DNA from: Symsagittifera roscoffensis | Taxonomy: Eukaryota; Xenacoelomorpha; Acoela; Convolutidae | Direction: 5' to 3' | DNA length: 64,000 bases | Assembly: GCF_963678635.1 (NCBI RefSeq) | Contig: NC_087071.1 | Location: 25,119,821 to 25,183,820 of the forward strand | Part shown: positions 11,976-25,163 of the stretch, one piece after another | How the letters are laid out: the number at the start of each line of letters is the position of its first letter | How positions within the stretch are numbered: the stretch's first letter is position 1 | Notes under the pieces: generated by a model | Told to the model about the DNA's origin: nothing | Seen by the model: only the letters and a program-made list of their open reading frames with translations | Database searches by the model: none | Translations under genes and position numbers: made by a program

Positions 11976-13500
11976 GGATTCCGTTCGTGGAAGTGTTGAA
12001 TTTTTCAACCAAGCTAGTCAAGCTCTGAATCTTAAACAGTTCAAATTATATCATACGCGGAATCGGTTCGCAAAAAGAATGAAGTTCCTAAGCAAGATAT
12101 TTGAGCTTTGAAAGTTTGAATTCTTTCAAGTTTTTTCAAAGACAAAAACGGTTTGCGAAAAAGCTGAGACTTTTCAGCAATCAATTTGAGCTATGAAATT
12201 TTGAAATATTGCAAGTTATATAAATGACAGAATCGGATAGCAAAAAGTGTAATTTTTCATGCTAGCTTTTGAAGCTTTGAAATTCTGAAATATAACAAGT
12301 TATTTCATAGAAGGAATTCGTTCGTGGAAGTGTTGAATTTTTCAAGCAAGCTAGTCAAGCTCTGAATCTTAAATAGTTCAAGTTACATAAATGACAGAAT
12401 CGGTTAGCAAAAAAGTGTAATCGGTCAGCAAAAAAGTAATTTTTTAGGCTAGCTTTTGAAGCTTTGAAATTTTGAAATATAACAAGTTTTTTCATAGAAG
12501 GATTCCATTCGTGGAAGTGTTGAACTTTTCAAGCAAGCTAATCAAGCTCTGAATCTTAAATAGCTCAAGTTATATCATACGCGGAATCGGTTCGCAAAAA
12601 GAATGAAGTTCTTAAGCAAGATATTTGAGCACTGAAAGTTTGAACTCTTTTAAGTTTTTTCAAAGACGAAAACGGTTTGCGAAAAAGCTGAGATTTTTCA
12701 GCAATCAATTCGAGCTACGAATTGTTGAAACAATTCAATTAATATAAATGACAGAATCGGTTAGCAAAAATGACAGAATCGGTTGACAGAATCGGTTAGA
12801 ATCGGTTTGGAGCTTTGAAATTTTGAAATATAACAAGTAATTTCATAGAAGGAATCCGTTCGTGGAGTTTTTGAATTTTTCACGCAAGGTAGTCAAGCTC
12901 TGAATCTTAAATAGTTCAAATTATATCATACGCGGAATCGGTTCGCAAAAAGAATGAAGTTCCTAAGCAAGATATTCGAGCTTTGAAAGTTTGAATTCTT
13001 TCAAGTTTTTTCAAAGACGAAAACGGTTTGCGAAAAAGCTGAGATTTTTCAGCAATCAATTTGAGCTACGATATTTTGAAATATTTCAAGTTATATAAAT
13101 GACAGAATTGGTTAGCAAAAAAGTGTAATCGGTCAGCAAAAAAGTGTAATTTTTTAAGCTAGCTTTTGGATCTTTGAAACTTTGAAATAAAACAAGTTAT
13201 TTCAAAGAAGGAATCCGTTCGTGGAATTGTTGATTTTTTCACGCAATCTAGTCAAGCTCTGAATCTTAAATAATTCAAGTTATATCATACGCGAAGTTGG
13301 TTCGCAGAAAGAATAGTGTTTTTTTGCAAGCTATTCGAGCTTTGAAAGTTTGAAATCTTTCAATTTTCTTCAAAAACGAATACGGCTTGCGAAAAAGCTG
13401 AGATGTTGCAGCTATCAATTTGAGCACGAAACCTTTGAAACTTTTCAAGTTATATGAATACAGATTTGGTTAGCAAAAAAGTGTAATTTTTAAAGCTAGC
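11976..13500 (+). repeat. Irregular tetramers and a slipped M4
   Basis: Tetramers and M1-M4 dimers occur in mixed order, including a heavily rearranged M4 at 12741-12820 (see the separate entry). The M1'-M2'-M3'-M4' subfamily appears at 13.2-13.5 kb, with ATACGCGAAGTTGG near 13287. No gene is visible. Confidence 0.8.
12750..12808 (+). repeat. Micro-tandem repeat of GACAGAATCGGTT inside M4
   Basis: The 13-mer GACAGAATCGGTT occurs at 12750-12762, 12772-12784 and 12785-12797, followed by the partial copy AGAATCGGTTT (12798-12808). The normal M4 centre (A-run, GTGTAATTTTTT, AAGCTAGCTT) is missing here. This looks like local slippage or repeated template switching within one monomer. I saw no other copy in the window. 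Confidence 0.92.
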
Positions 13501-15839
13501 TTTTGGAGCTTTGAAATTTTGAAATATAACAAGTTTTTTCAAAGAAGTAATTCGTTCGTGGAAGTGTTGAATTTTTCAACCAAGCTAGTCAAGCTCTGAA
13601 TCCTAAATAGTTCAAGTTATATCATACGCGGAATCGGTTCGCAAAAAGAATGAAGTTCCTAAGCTAGATATTCGAGCTTTGAAAGTTTGAATTCTTTCAA
13701 GTTTTTTCAAAGACGAAAACGGTTTCCGAAAAAGCTGAGACTTTTCAGCAATCAATTTGAGCTACGAAATTTTGAAATATTTCAAGTTATATAAATGACA
13801 GAATCGGTTAGCAAAAAAGTGTATTTTTTTAAGCTAGCTTTTGGAGCTTTGAAATTTTGAAATATAACAAGTTATTTCATAGAAGGAATTCGTTCGTGGA
13901 ACTGTTGAATTTTTCAAGCAAGCTAGTCAAGCTCTGAATCTTAAATAGTTCAAGTTACATAAATGACAGAATCGGTTAGCAAAAAAGTGTAATCGGTCAG
14001 CAAAAAAGTAATTTTTTAGGCTAGCTTTTGAAGCTTTGAAATTTTGAAGTATAACAGGTTTTTTCATCGAAGGATTCCATTCGTGGAAGGGTTGAGTTTT
14101 TCAAGCAAGCTAGTCAAGCTCTGAATCTTAAATAGTTCAAGTTATATCATACGCGGAACCGGTTCGCAAAAAGAATGAAGTTCCTAAGCAAGATATTTGA
14201 GCACTGAAAGTTTGAATTCTTTGAAGTTTTTTCAAAGACGAAAACGGTTTGCGATAAAGCTGAGATTTTTCAGCAATCAATTTGAGCTACGAAATTTTGA
14301 CTTAATTCAATTAATATAAATAACAGAATCGGTTAGCAAAAAAGTTTAATCGGTCAGCAAAAAAGTGTAATTTTTTAAGCTAGCTTTTGGAGCTTTGAAA
14401 TTTTGAAATATAATAAGTTATTTCATAGAAGGAATCCGTTCGTGGAGTTTTTGAATTTTTAACGCAAGCTAGTCAAGCTCTGAATCTTAAATAGTTCAAA
14501 TTATATCATACGCGGAATCGGTTCGCAAAAAGAATGAAGATCCTAAGCAAGATATTCGAGCTTTGAAAGTTTGAATTCTTTCAAGTTTCTTCAAAGACGA
14601 AAACGGTTTCCGAAAAAGCTGAGACTTTTCAGCAATCAATTTGAGCTACGAAATTTTGAAATATTTCAAGTTATATAAATGACAGAATCGGTTAGCAAAA
14701 AAGTGTATTTTTTTAAGCTAGCTTTTGGAGCTTTGAAATTTTGAAATATAACAAGTTATTTCATAGAAGGAATTCGTTCGTGGAACTGTTGAATTTTTCA
14801 AGCAAGCTAGTCAAGCTCTGAATCTTAAATAGTTCAAGTTACATAAATGACAGAATCGGTTAGCAAAAAAGTGTAATCGGTCAGCAAAAAAGTAATTTTT
14901 TAGGCTAGCTTTTGAAGCTTTGAAATTTTGAAGTATAACAGGTTTTTTCATCGAAGGATTCCATTCGTGGAAGGGTTGAGTTTTTCAAGCAAGCTAGTCA
15001 AACTCTGAATCTTAAATAGTTCAAGTTATATCATACGCGGAATCGGTTCGCAAAAAGAATGAAGTTCCTAAGCTAGATATTCGAGCTTTGAAAGTTTGAA
15101 TTCTTTCAAGTTTTTTCAAAGACGAAAACGGTTTCCGAAAAAGCTGAGACTTTTCAGCAATCAATTTGAGCTACGAAATTTTGAAATATTTCAAGTTATA
15201 TAAATGACAGAATCGGTTAGCAAAAAAGTGTATTTTTTTAAGCTAGCTTTTGGAGCTTTGAAATTTTGAAATATAACAAGTTATTTCATAGAAGGAATTC
15301 GTTCGTGGAACTGTTGAATTTTTCAAGCAAGCTAGTCAAGCTCTGAATCTTAAATAGTTCAAGTTACATAAATGACAGAATCGGTTAGCAAAAAAGTGTA
15401 ATCGGTCAGCAAAAAAGTAATTTTTTAGGCTAGCTTTTGAAGCTTTGAAATTTTGAAGTATAACAGGTTTTTTCATCGAAGGATTCCATTCGTGGAAGGG
15501 TTGAGTTTTTCAAGCAAGCTAGTCAAGCTCTGAATCTTAAATAGTTCAAGTTATATCATACGCGGAACCGGTTCGCAAAAAGAATGAAGTTCCTAAGCAA
15601 GATATTTGAGCACTGAAAGTTTGAATTCTTTGAAGTTTTTTCAAAGACGAAAACGGTTTGCGATAAAGCTGAGATTTTTCAGCAATCAATTTGAGCTACG
15701 AAATTTTGACTTAATTCAATTAATATAAATAACAGAATCGGTTAGCAAAAAAGTTTAATCGGTCAGCAAAAAAGTGTAATTTTTTAAGCTAGCTTTTGGA
15801 GCTTTGAAATTTTGAAATATAATAAGTTATTTCATAGAA
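13501..15839 (+). repeat. 525- and 884-bp blocks duplicated with 1409-bp spacing
   Basis: GAAGTATAACAGGTTTTTTC occurs at 14046, 14930 and 15455 (spacings 884 and 525, sum 1409). The 525-bp piece is a 338-bp tetramer with GGTTTCCGAAAAAGC plus an M1-M4 dimer. The 884-bp piece carries GCGGAACCGG, GCGATAAAGCTG and a TTGACTTAATTC tail, which recur together 1409 bp apart. Confidence 0.86.
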
Positions 15840-17665
15840 GGAATCCGTTCGTGGAGTTTTTGAATTTTTAACGCAAGCTAGTCAAGCTCTGAATCTTAAA
15901 TAGTTCAAATTATATCATACGCGGAATCGGTTCGCAAAAAGAATGAAGATCCTAAGCAAGATATTCGAGCTTTGAAAGTTTGAATTCTTTCAAGTTTTTT
16001 CAAAGACGAAAACGGTTTGCGAAAAAGCTGAGATTTTTCAGCAATCAATTTGAGCTACGATATTTTGAAATATTTCAAGTTATATAAATGACAGAATTGG
16101 TTAGCAAAATAGTGTAATCGGTCAGCAAAAAAGTGTAATTTTTTAAGCTAGCTTTTGGATCTTTGAAACTTTGAAATCTAACAAGTTATTTCAAAGAAGG
16201 AATCCGTTCGTGGAATTGTTGATTTTTTCACGCAACCTAGTCAAGCTCTGAATCTTAAATAATTCAAGTTATATCATACGCGAAGTTGGTTCGCAGAAAG
16301 AATAGTGTTTTTAAGCAAGCTATTCGAGCTTTGAAAGTTTGAAATCTTTCAATTTTCTTCAAATACGAATACGGTTTGCGAAAAAGCTGAGATGTTGCAG
16401 CTATCAATTTGAGCACGAAATCTTTGAAATTTTTCAAGTTTTATGAATACAGAATTGGTTAGCAAAAAGTGTAATTTTTTAAGCTAGCTTTTGGAGCTTT
16501 GAAATTTTGAAATATAACAAGTTATTTCATAGAAGTAATTCGTTCGTGGAAGTGTTGAATTTTTCAAGCAAGCTAGTCAAGCTCTGAATCCTAAATAGTT
16601 CAAGTTATATCATACGCGGAATCGGTTCGCAAAAAGAATGAAGTTCCTAACCTAGATATTCGAGCTTTGAAAGTTTGAATTCTTTCAAGTTTTTTCAAAG
16701 ACGAAAACGGTTTGCGAAAAAGCTGAGACTTTTCAGCAATCAATTTGAGCTATGAAATTTTGAAATACTTCAAGTTATATAAATGACAGAATCGGTTAGC
16801 AAAAAAATGTAATCGGTCAGCAAAAAAGTGTAATTTTTTAAGCTAGCTTTTGGATCTTTGAAACTTTGAAATATAACAAGTTATTTCAAAGAAGGAATCC
16901 GTTCGTGCGATTTTTTCACGCAATCTAGTCAAGCTCTGAATCTTAAATAATTCAAGTTATATCATTCGCGGAATTGGTTCGCAGAAAGAATAGTGTTTTA
17001 GTGTTTTAAGCAAGCTATTCGAGCTTTGAAAGTTTGAAATCTTTCAATTTTCTTGAAATACGAATACGGTTTGCGAAAAAGCTGAGATGATGCAGCTATC
17101 AAAATGAGCACGAAATTTTTGACATTTTTCAAGTTATATGAATACAGAATTGGTTAGCAAAAAAGTGTAATTTTTTAAGCTAGCTTTTAGAGCCATGAAA
17201 TTTTGAAATAAAACAAGTTTTTTCATAGAAGTAATTCGTTCGTGGAAGTGTTGAATTTTTCAAGCAAGCTAGTCAAGCTCTGAATCCTAAATAGTTCAAG
17301 TTATATCATACGCGGAATCGGTTCGCAAAAAGAATGAAGTTCCTAAGCTAGATATTCGAGCTTTGAAAGTTTGAATTCTTTCAATTTTTTTCAAAGACGA
17401 AAACGGTTTGCAAAAAAGCTGAGACTTTTCAGCAATCAATTTGAGCTACGAAATTTTGAAATATTTCAAGTTATATAAATGACAGAATCTGTTTAGCAAA
17501 AAAGTTTAATCGGTCAGCGAAAATATGTAATTTTGTATGCTAGCTTTTGGAGCTTTTAAACTTTGAAATATAATAAGTTATTTCTTAGAAGGAATCCGTT
17601 CGTGGAATTGTTGAATTTTTCACGCCAGCTAGTCAAGCTCTGAATCTTAAATAGTTCAAGTTATA
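15840..17665 (+). repeat. Segmental duplication, copy 1 (spacing 3454 bp)
   Basis: Rare markers here recur 3454-3455 bp downstream: GAATGAAGATCC (15942 and 19396), ACGCGAAGTTGG (16278 and 19732), AGTGTTTTAGTG (16992 and 20446) and AGCCATGAAATTTTG (17191 and 20646). It includes a short M1 in which CGTTCGTGCGATTTTTTCACGC shows a deletion of about 10 bp, also shared with copy 2. Confidence 0.9.
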
Positions 17666-19293
17666 TCATACGCGGAATTGGTTCGCAGAAGGAATAGAGT
17701 TTTTGAGCGAGCTATTCGAGTTCTTTCAATTTTCTTCAAATACGAATACGGTTTGCGAAAAAGCTGAGATGTTTCAGCTATCAATTTGAGCACGAAATCT
17801 TTGAAATTTTTTAACTTATATAAATGACAGAATCGTTCAGCAAAAAAGTGTAATTTTTTAAGCTAACTTTTGGAGCTTTGAAATATAACAAGTAATTTCA
17901 TAGAAGGAATCCGTTTGTGGAAGTGTTGAATTTTTCAAGCAAGCTAGTCAAGCTCTAAATCTTAAATAGTTCAAGTTATATCATACGCGGAATCGGTTCG
18001 CGAAAAGAATGAGGTTCCTAAGCAAGATATTTGAGCTTTGAAAGTTTGAATTCTTTCAAGTTTTTTCAAAGACGAAAAGGGTTTGCAAGAAAGCTGAGAT
18101 TTTTCAACAATCATTTTGAGCTACAAAAATTTGAACTATTTCAAGTTTATTAATTGACAAAATCGGTTAGCAAAAAAGTGTAATCGGTCAGCAAAAAAGT
18201 GTAATTTTTTAAGCAAGCTATTCGAGCTTTGAAAGTTTGAATTCTTTCAGTTTTCTTCAAACAAGAATACGGTTTGCGAAAAAGCTGAGATGTTTCAGCT
18301 ATCAATTTGAGCACGAAAACCTTGAAATTTTTCGACTTATTTAAATGACAGAATCGGTCAGCAAAAAAGCGTAATTTTTTAAGCTAACTTTTGGAGCTTT
18401 GAAATTTTGAAATATAACAAGTAATTTCATAGAAGGAATCCGTTTGTGGAGTTTTTGAATTTTTCACGCAAGCTAGTCAAGCTCTGAATCTTAAATAGTT
18501 CAAATTATATCATACGCGGAATCGATTCGCAAAAAGACTGAAGATCCTAAGCAAGATATTCGAGCTTTGAAAGTTTGAATTCTTTCAAGTTTTTTCAAAT
18601 ACGAATACGGTTTGCGAAAAAGCTGAGATGTTTCAGCTATCAATTTGAGCACGAAATCTTTGAAATTTTTTAACTTATATAAATGACAGAATCGGTCAGC
18701 AAAAAAGTGTAATTTTTTAAGCTAACTTTTGGAGCTTTGAAATATAACAAGTAATTTCATAGAAGGAATCCGTTTGTGGAAGTGTTGAATTTTTCAAGCA
18801 AGCTAGTCAAGCTCTAAATCTTAAATAGTTCAAGTTATATCATACGCGGAATCGGTTCGCGAAAAGAATGAGGTTCCTAAGCAAGATATTTGAGCTTTGA
18901 AAGTTTGAATTCTTTCAAGTTTTTTCAAAGACGAAAAGGGTTTGCAAGAAAGCTGAGATTTTTCAACAATCATTTTGAGCTACAAAAATTTGAACTATTT
19001 TAAGTTTATTAATTGACAAAATCGGTTAGCAAAAAAGTGTAATCGGTCAGCAAAAAAGTGTAATTTTTTAAGCAAGCTATTCGAGCTTTGAAAGTTTGAA
19101 TTCTTTCAGTTTTCTTCAAACAAGAATACGGTTTGCGAAAAAGCTGAGATGTTTCAGCTATCAATTTGAGCACGAAAACCTTGAAATTTTTCGACTTATT
19201 TAAATGACAGAATCGGTCAGCAAAAAAGCGTAATTTTTTAAGCTAACTTTTGGAGCTTTGAAATTTTGAAATATAACAAGTAATTTCATAGAA
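17666..19293 (+). repeat. Decamer-like units with an 859-bp spacing
   Basis: ACGAATACGG followed by M3' and M4' recurs at 17742 and 18601 (859 bp). The block has M2' with a 15-bp deletion (CTATTCGAGTTCTTTCAA near 17720), the AAAAGGGTTTGCAAGAAAGC variant of M3, the TTTATTAATTGACAAAATCGG variant of M4 and the M4/2 chimera. It is the same family as the 852-bp units at 21.5-24 kb. Confidence 0.84.
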
Positions 19294-21120
19294 GGATTCC
19301 GTTCGTGGAGTTTTTGAATTTTTCACGCAAGCTAGTCAAGCTCTGAATCTTAAATAGTTCAAATTATATCATACGCGGAATCGGTTCGCAAAAAGAATGA
19401 AGATCCTAAGCAAGATATTCGAGCTTTGAAAGTTTGAATTCTTTCAAGTTTTTTCAAAGACGAAAACGGTTTGCGAAAAAGCTGAGATTTTTCAGCAATC
19501 AATTTGAGCTACGATATTTTGAAATATTTCAAGTTATATAAATGACAGAATTGGTTAGCAAAAAAGTGTAATCGGTCAGCAAAAAAGTGTAATTTTTTAA
19601 GCTAGCTTTTGGATCTTTGAAACTTTGAAATCTAACAAGTTAGTTCAAAGAAGGAATCCGTTCGTGGAACTGTTGATTTTTTCACGCAACCTAGTCAAGC
19701 TCTGAATCTTAAATAATTCAAGTTATATCATACGCGAAGTTGGTTCGCAGAAAGAATAGTGTTTTTAAGCAAGCTATTCGAGCTTTGAAAGTTTGAAATC
19801 TTTCAATTTTCTTCAAATACGAATACGGTTTGCGAAAAAGCTGAGATGTTGCAGCTATCAATTTGAGCACGAAATCTTTGAAATTTTTCAAGTTTTATGA
19901 ATACAGAATTGGTTAGCAAAAAGTGTAATTTTTTAAGCTAGCTTTTGGAGCTTTGAAATTTTGAAATATAACAAGTTATTTCATAGAAGTAATTCGTTCG
20001 TGGAAGTGTTGAATTTTTCAAGCAAGCTGGTCAAGCTCTGAATCCTAAATAGTTCAAGTTATATCATACGCGGAATCGGTTCGCAAAAAGAATGAAGTTC
20101 CTAACCTAGATATTCGAGCTTTGAAAGTTTGAATTCTTTCAAGTTTTTTCAAAGACGAAAACGTCTTGCGAAAAAGCTGAGACTTTTCAGCAATCAATTT
20201 GAGCTACGAAATTTTGAAATACTTCAAGTTATATAAATGACAGAATCGGTTAGCAAAAAAATGTAATCGGTCAGCAAAAAAGTGTAATTTTTTAAGCTAG
20301 CTTTTGGATCTTTGAAACTTTGAAATATAACAAGTTATTTCAAAGAAGGAATCCGTTCGTGCGATTTTTTCACGCAATCTAGTCAAGCTCTGAATCTTAA
20401 ATAATTCAAGTTATATCAGTCGCGGAATTGGTTCGCAGAAAGAATAGTGTTTTAGTGTTTTTAAGCAAGCTATTCAAGCTTTGAAAGTTTGAAATCTTTC
20501 AATTTTCTTGAAATACGAATACGGTTTGCGAAAAAGCTGAGATGATGCAGCTATCAAAATGAGCACGAAATTTTTGACATTTTTCAAGTTATATGAATAC
20601 AGAATTGGTTAGCAAAAAAGTGTAATTTTTTAAGCTAGCTTTTAGAGCCATGAAATTTTGAAATATAACAAGTTTTTTCATAGAAGTAATTCGTTCGTGG
20701 AAGTGTTGATTTTTTCAAGCAAGCTAGTCAAGCTCTGAATCCTAAATAGTTCAAGTTATATCATACGCGGAATCGGTTCGCAAAAAGAATGAAGTTCCTA
20801 AGCTAGATATTCGAGCTTTGAAAGTTTGAATTCTTTCAATTTTTTTCAAAGACGAAAACGGTTTGCGAAAAAGCTGAGACTTTTCAGCAATCAATTTGAG
20901 CTACGAAATTTTGAAATATTTCAAGTTATATAAATGACAGAATCTGGTTAGCAAAAAATTTTTATCGGTCAGCGAAAATTTGTAATTTTGTATGCTAGCT
21001 TTTGGAGCTTTTAAACTTTGAAATATAATAAGTTATTTCTTAGAAGGAATCCGTTCGTGGAATTGTTGAATTTTTCACGCCAGCTAGTCAAGCTCTGAAT
21101 CTTAAATAGTTCAAGTTATA
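19294..21120 (+). repeat. Segmental duplication, copy 2 (spacing 3454 bp)
   Basis: This is the downstream partner of 15840-17665 and shares all its rare markers at 3454-3455 bp. It differs by scattered substitutions and a one-base change in the TTTAGTGTTTTTAAG run near 20452. Beyond its right end the spacing between partners jumps to about 3815 bp, because a 360-bp tetramer was duplicated in this copy only. Confidence 0.9.
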
Positions 21121-21480
21121 TCATACGCGGAATCGGTTCGCAAAAAGAATGAAGTTCCTAAGCTAGATATTCGAGCTTTGAAAGTTTGAATTCTTTCAAT
21201 TTTTTTCAAAGACGAAAACGGTTTGCGAAAAAGCTGAGACTTTTCAGCAATCAATTTGAGCTACGAAATTTTGAAATATTTCAAGTTATATAAATGACAG
21301 AATCTGGTTAGCAAAAAAGTTTAATCGGTCAGCGAAAATATGTAATTTTGTATGCTAGCTTTTGGAGCTTTTAAACTTTGAAATATAATAAGTTATTTCT
21401 TAGAAGGAATCCGTTCGTGGAATTGTTGAATTTTTCACGCCAGCTAGTCAAGCTCTAAATCTTAAATAGTTCAAGTTATA
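20761..21480 (+). repeat. Recent 360-bp tetramer duplication
   Basis: 20761-21120 and 21121-21480 align end to end without a gap and differ at only a handful of positions, clustered near 20957-20980 (the M4 A-run region) plus one in M1. Both carry CAGCGAAAAT and TTTTGTATGCTAGC. It is among the most recent-looking events in the window. Confidence 0.93.
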
Positions 21481-24040
21481 TCATACGCGGAATTGGTTCG
21501 CAGAAGGAATAGAGTTTTTGAGCAAGCTATTCGAGTTCTTTCAATTTTCTTCAAATACGAATACGGTTTGCGAAAAAGCTGAGATGTTTCAGCTATCAAT
21601 TTGAGCACGAAATCTTTGAAATTTTTTAACTTATATAAATGACAGAATCGGTCAGAAAAAAAGTGTAATTTTTTAAGCTAACTTTTGGAGCTTTGAAATT
21701 TTGAAATATAACAAGTAATTTCATAGAAGGAATCCGTTTGTGGAAGTGTTGAATTTTTCAAGCAAGCTAGTCAAGCTCTAAATCTTAAATAGTTCAAGTT
21801 ATATCATACGCGAAATCGGTTCGCAAAAAGAATGAGGTTCCTAAGCAAGATATTTGAGCTTTGAAAGTTTGAATTCTTTCAAGTTTTTTCAAAGACGAAA
21901 AGGGTTTGCAAGAAAGCTGAGATTTTTCAACAATCATTTTGAGCTACAAAAATTTGAACTATTTCAAGTTTATTAATTGACAAAATCGGTTAGCAAAAAA
22001 GTGTAATCGGTCAGCAAAAAAGTGTAATTTTTTAAGCAAGCTATTCGAGCTTTGAAAGTTTGAATTCTTTCAGTTTTCTTCAAATAAGAATACGGTTTGC
22101 GAAAAAGCTGAGATGTTTCAGCTATCAATTTGAGCACGAAAACCTTGAAATTTTTCGACTTATTTAAATGACAGAATCGGTCAGCAAAAAAGCGTAATTT
22201 TTTAAGCTAGCTTTTGGAGCTTTGAAATTTTGAAATATAACAAGTAATTTCATAGAAGGAATCCGTTTGTGGAAGTGTTGAATTTTTCAAGCAAGCTAGT
22301 CAAGCTCTAAATCTTAAATAGTTCAAGTTATATCATACGCGGAATTGGTTCGCAGAAGGAATAGAGTTTTTGAGCAAGCTATTCGAGTTCTTTCAATTTT
22401 CTTCAAATACGAATACGGTTTGCGAAAAAGCTGAGATGTTTCAGCTATCAATTTGAGCACGAAATCTTTGAAATTTTTTAACTTATATAAATGACAGAAT
22501 CGGTCAGCAAAAAAGTGTAATTTTTTAAGCTAACTTTTGGAGCTTTGAAATTTTGAAATATAACAAGTAATTTCATAGAAGGAATCCGTTTGTGGAAGTG
22601 TTGAATTTTTCAAGCAAGCTAGTCAAGCTCTAAATCTTAAATAGTTCAAGTTATATCATACGCGAAATCGGTTCGCAAAAAGAATGAGGTTCCTAAGCAA
22701 GATATTTGAGCTTTGAAAGTTTGAATTCTTCCAAGTTTTTTCAAAGACGAAAAGGTCTTGCAAGAAAGCTGAGATTTTTCAACAATCATTTTGAGCTACA
22801 AAAATTTGAACTATTTCAAGTTTATTAATTGACAAAATCGGTTAGCAAAAAAGTGTAATCGGTCAGCAAAAAAGTGTAATTTTTTAAGCAAGCTATTCGA
22901 GCTTTGAAAGTTTGAATTCTTTCAGTTTTCTTCAAATAAGAATACGGTTTGCGAAAAAGCTGAGATGTTTCAGCTATCAATTTGAGCACGAAAACCTTGA
23001 AACTTTTCGACTTATTTAAATGACAGAATCGGTCAGCAAAAAAGCGTAATTTTTTAAGCTAGCTTTTGGAGCTTTGAAATTTTGAAATATAACAAGTAAT
23101 TTCATAGAAGGAATCCGTTTGTGGAAGTGTTGAATTTTTCAAGCAAGCTAGTCAAGCTCTAAATCTTAAATAGTTCAAGTTATATCATACGCGGAATTGG
23201 TTCGCAGAAGGAATAGAGTTTTTGAGCAAGCTATTCGAGTTCTTTCAATTTTCTTCAAATACGAATACGGTTTGCAAAAAAGCTGAGATGTTTCAGCTAT
23301 CAATTTGAGCACGAAATCTTTGAAATTTTTTAACTTATATAAATGACAGAATCGGTCAGCAAAAAAGTGTAATTTTTTAAGCTAACTTTTGGAGCTTTGA
23401 AATTTTGAAATATAACAAGTAATTTCATAGAAGGAATCCGTTTGTGGAAGTGTTGAATTTTTCAAGCAAGCTAGTCAAGCTCTAAATCTTAAATAGTTCA
23501 AGTTATATCATACGCGAAATCGGTTCGCAAAAAGAATGAGGTTCCTAAGCAAGATATTTGAGCTTTGAAAGTTTGAATTCTTTCAAGTTTTTTCAAAGAC
23601 GAAAAGGGTTTGCAAGAAAGCTGAGATTTTTCAACAATCATTTTGAGCTACAAAAATTTGAACTATTTCAAGTTTATTAATTGACAAAATCGGTTAGCAA
23701 AAAAGTGTAATCGGTCAGCAAAAAAGTGTAATTTTTTAAGCAAGCTATTCGAGCTTTGAAAGTTTGAATTCTTTCAATTTTCTTCAAATACGAATACGGT
23801 TTGCGAAAAAGCTGAGATGTTTCAGCTATCAATTTGAGCACGAAATCTTTGAAATTTTTTAACTTATATAAATGACAGAATCGGTCAGCAAAAAAGCGTA
23901 ATTTTTTAAGCTAGCTTTTGGAGCTTTGAAATTTTGAAATATAACAAGTTATTTCATAGAAGTAATTCGTTCGTGGAAGTGTTGAATTTTTCAAGCAAGC
24001 TAGTCAAGCTCTAAATCTTAAATAGTTCAAGTTATATCAT
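21481..24040 (+). repeat. Tandem 852-bp ten-monomer units (three)
   Basis: TCATACGCGGAATTGG with GAAGGAATAGAGTTTTTGAGC occurs at 21481, 22333 and 23185, both spacings 852 bp. The unit equals the 867-bp decamer minus a 15-bp deletion in M2' (CTATTCGAGTTCTTTC). The M4/2 chimera here uses AAGCAAGCTATTCGAG rather than AAGCTAGCTATTCGAG. Confidence 0.9.
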
Positions 24041-25163
24041 ACGCGGAATCGGTTCGCAAAAAGAATGAGGTTCCTAAGCAAAATATTTGAGCTTTGAAAG
24101 TTTGATTTCTTTCAAGTTTTTTCAAAGACGAAAAGGGTTTGCAAGAAAGCTGAGATTTTTCAACAATATTTTTGAGCTACAAAATTTGAACTATTTCAAG
24201 TTTATTAATTGACAAAATCGGTTAGCAAAAAATTGTAATCGGTCAGCAAAAAAGTGTAATTTTTTAAGCAAGCTATTCGAGCTTTGAAAGTTTGAATTCT
24301 CTCAGTTTTCTTCAAATAAGAATACGGTTTGCGAAAAAGCTGAGATGTTTCAGCTATCAATTTGAGCACGAAATCCTTGAAATTTTTCAACTTATTTAAA
24401 TGACAGAATCGGTCAGCAAAAAAGCGTAATTTTTTAAGCTAATTTTTGGAGCTTTGAAATTTTGAAATATAACACGTAATTTCATAGAAGGAATCTGTTC
24501 GTGGAGTTTTTGAATTTTTCACGCAAGCTAGTCAAGCTCTGAATCTTAAATAGTTCAAATTATATCATACGCGGAATCGGTTCGCAAAAAGAATGAAGTT
24601 CCTATGCAAGATATTTGAGCTTTGAAAGTTTGAATTCTTTCAAGTTTTTTCAAAGACGAAAACGGTTTGCGAAAAAGCTGAGATTTTTCAGCAATCAATT
24701 TGAGCTACGATATTTTGAAATATTTCAAGTTATATAAATGACAGAATCGGTTAACAAAAAAGTGTAATCGGTCAGCAAAAAAATGTTATTTATTAAGCTA
24801 GCTTTTGGATCTTTGAAACTTTGAAATTTTTTAAGTTATTTAAAAGAAGGAATCCGTTCGTGGAATTGTTGATTTTTTCACGCAATCTAGTCAAGCTCTG
24901 AATCTTAAATAACTCAAGTTATATCATACGCGGAGTTGGTTCGCAGAAAGAATAGTGTTTTTAAGCAAGCTATTCGAGCTTTGAAAGTTTGAAATCTTTC
25001 AATTTTCTTCAAAAACGAATACGGTTTGCGAAAAAGCTGAGATGTTGCAGCTATCAATTTGAGCACGAAGTCTTTGAAATTTTTCAAGTTATATGAATAC
25101 AGAATTGGTTAGCAAAAAAGTGTAATTTTTTAAGCTAGCTTTTGGAGCTTTGAAATTTTGAAA
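24041..25163 (+). repeat. Transitional block between decamer families
   Basis: This stretch contains an M2-M3-M4/2-M3'-M4' run with the minus-strand open frame 24205-24390, then a tetramer with CTATGCAAGATATTTGAG, then an M1'-M2'-M3'-M4' tetramer from about 24833. An M4 tail reading TTGAAATTTTTTAAGTTATTTAAAAG near 24820 is unusual. No gene is visible. Confidence 0.8.
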
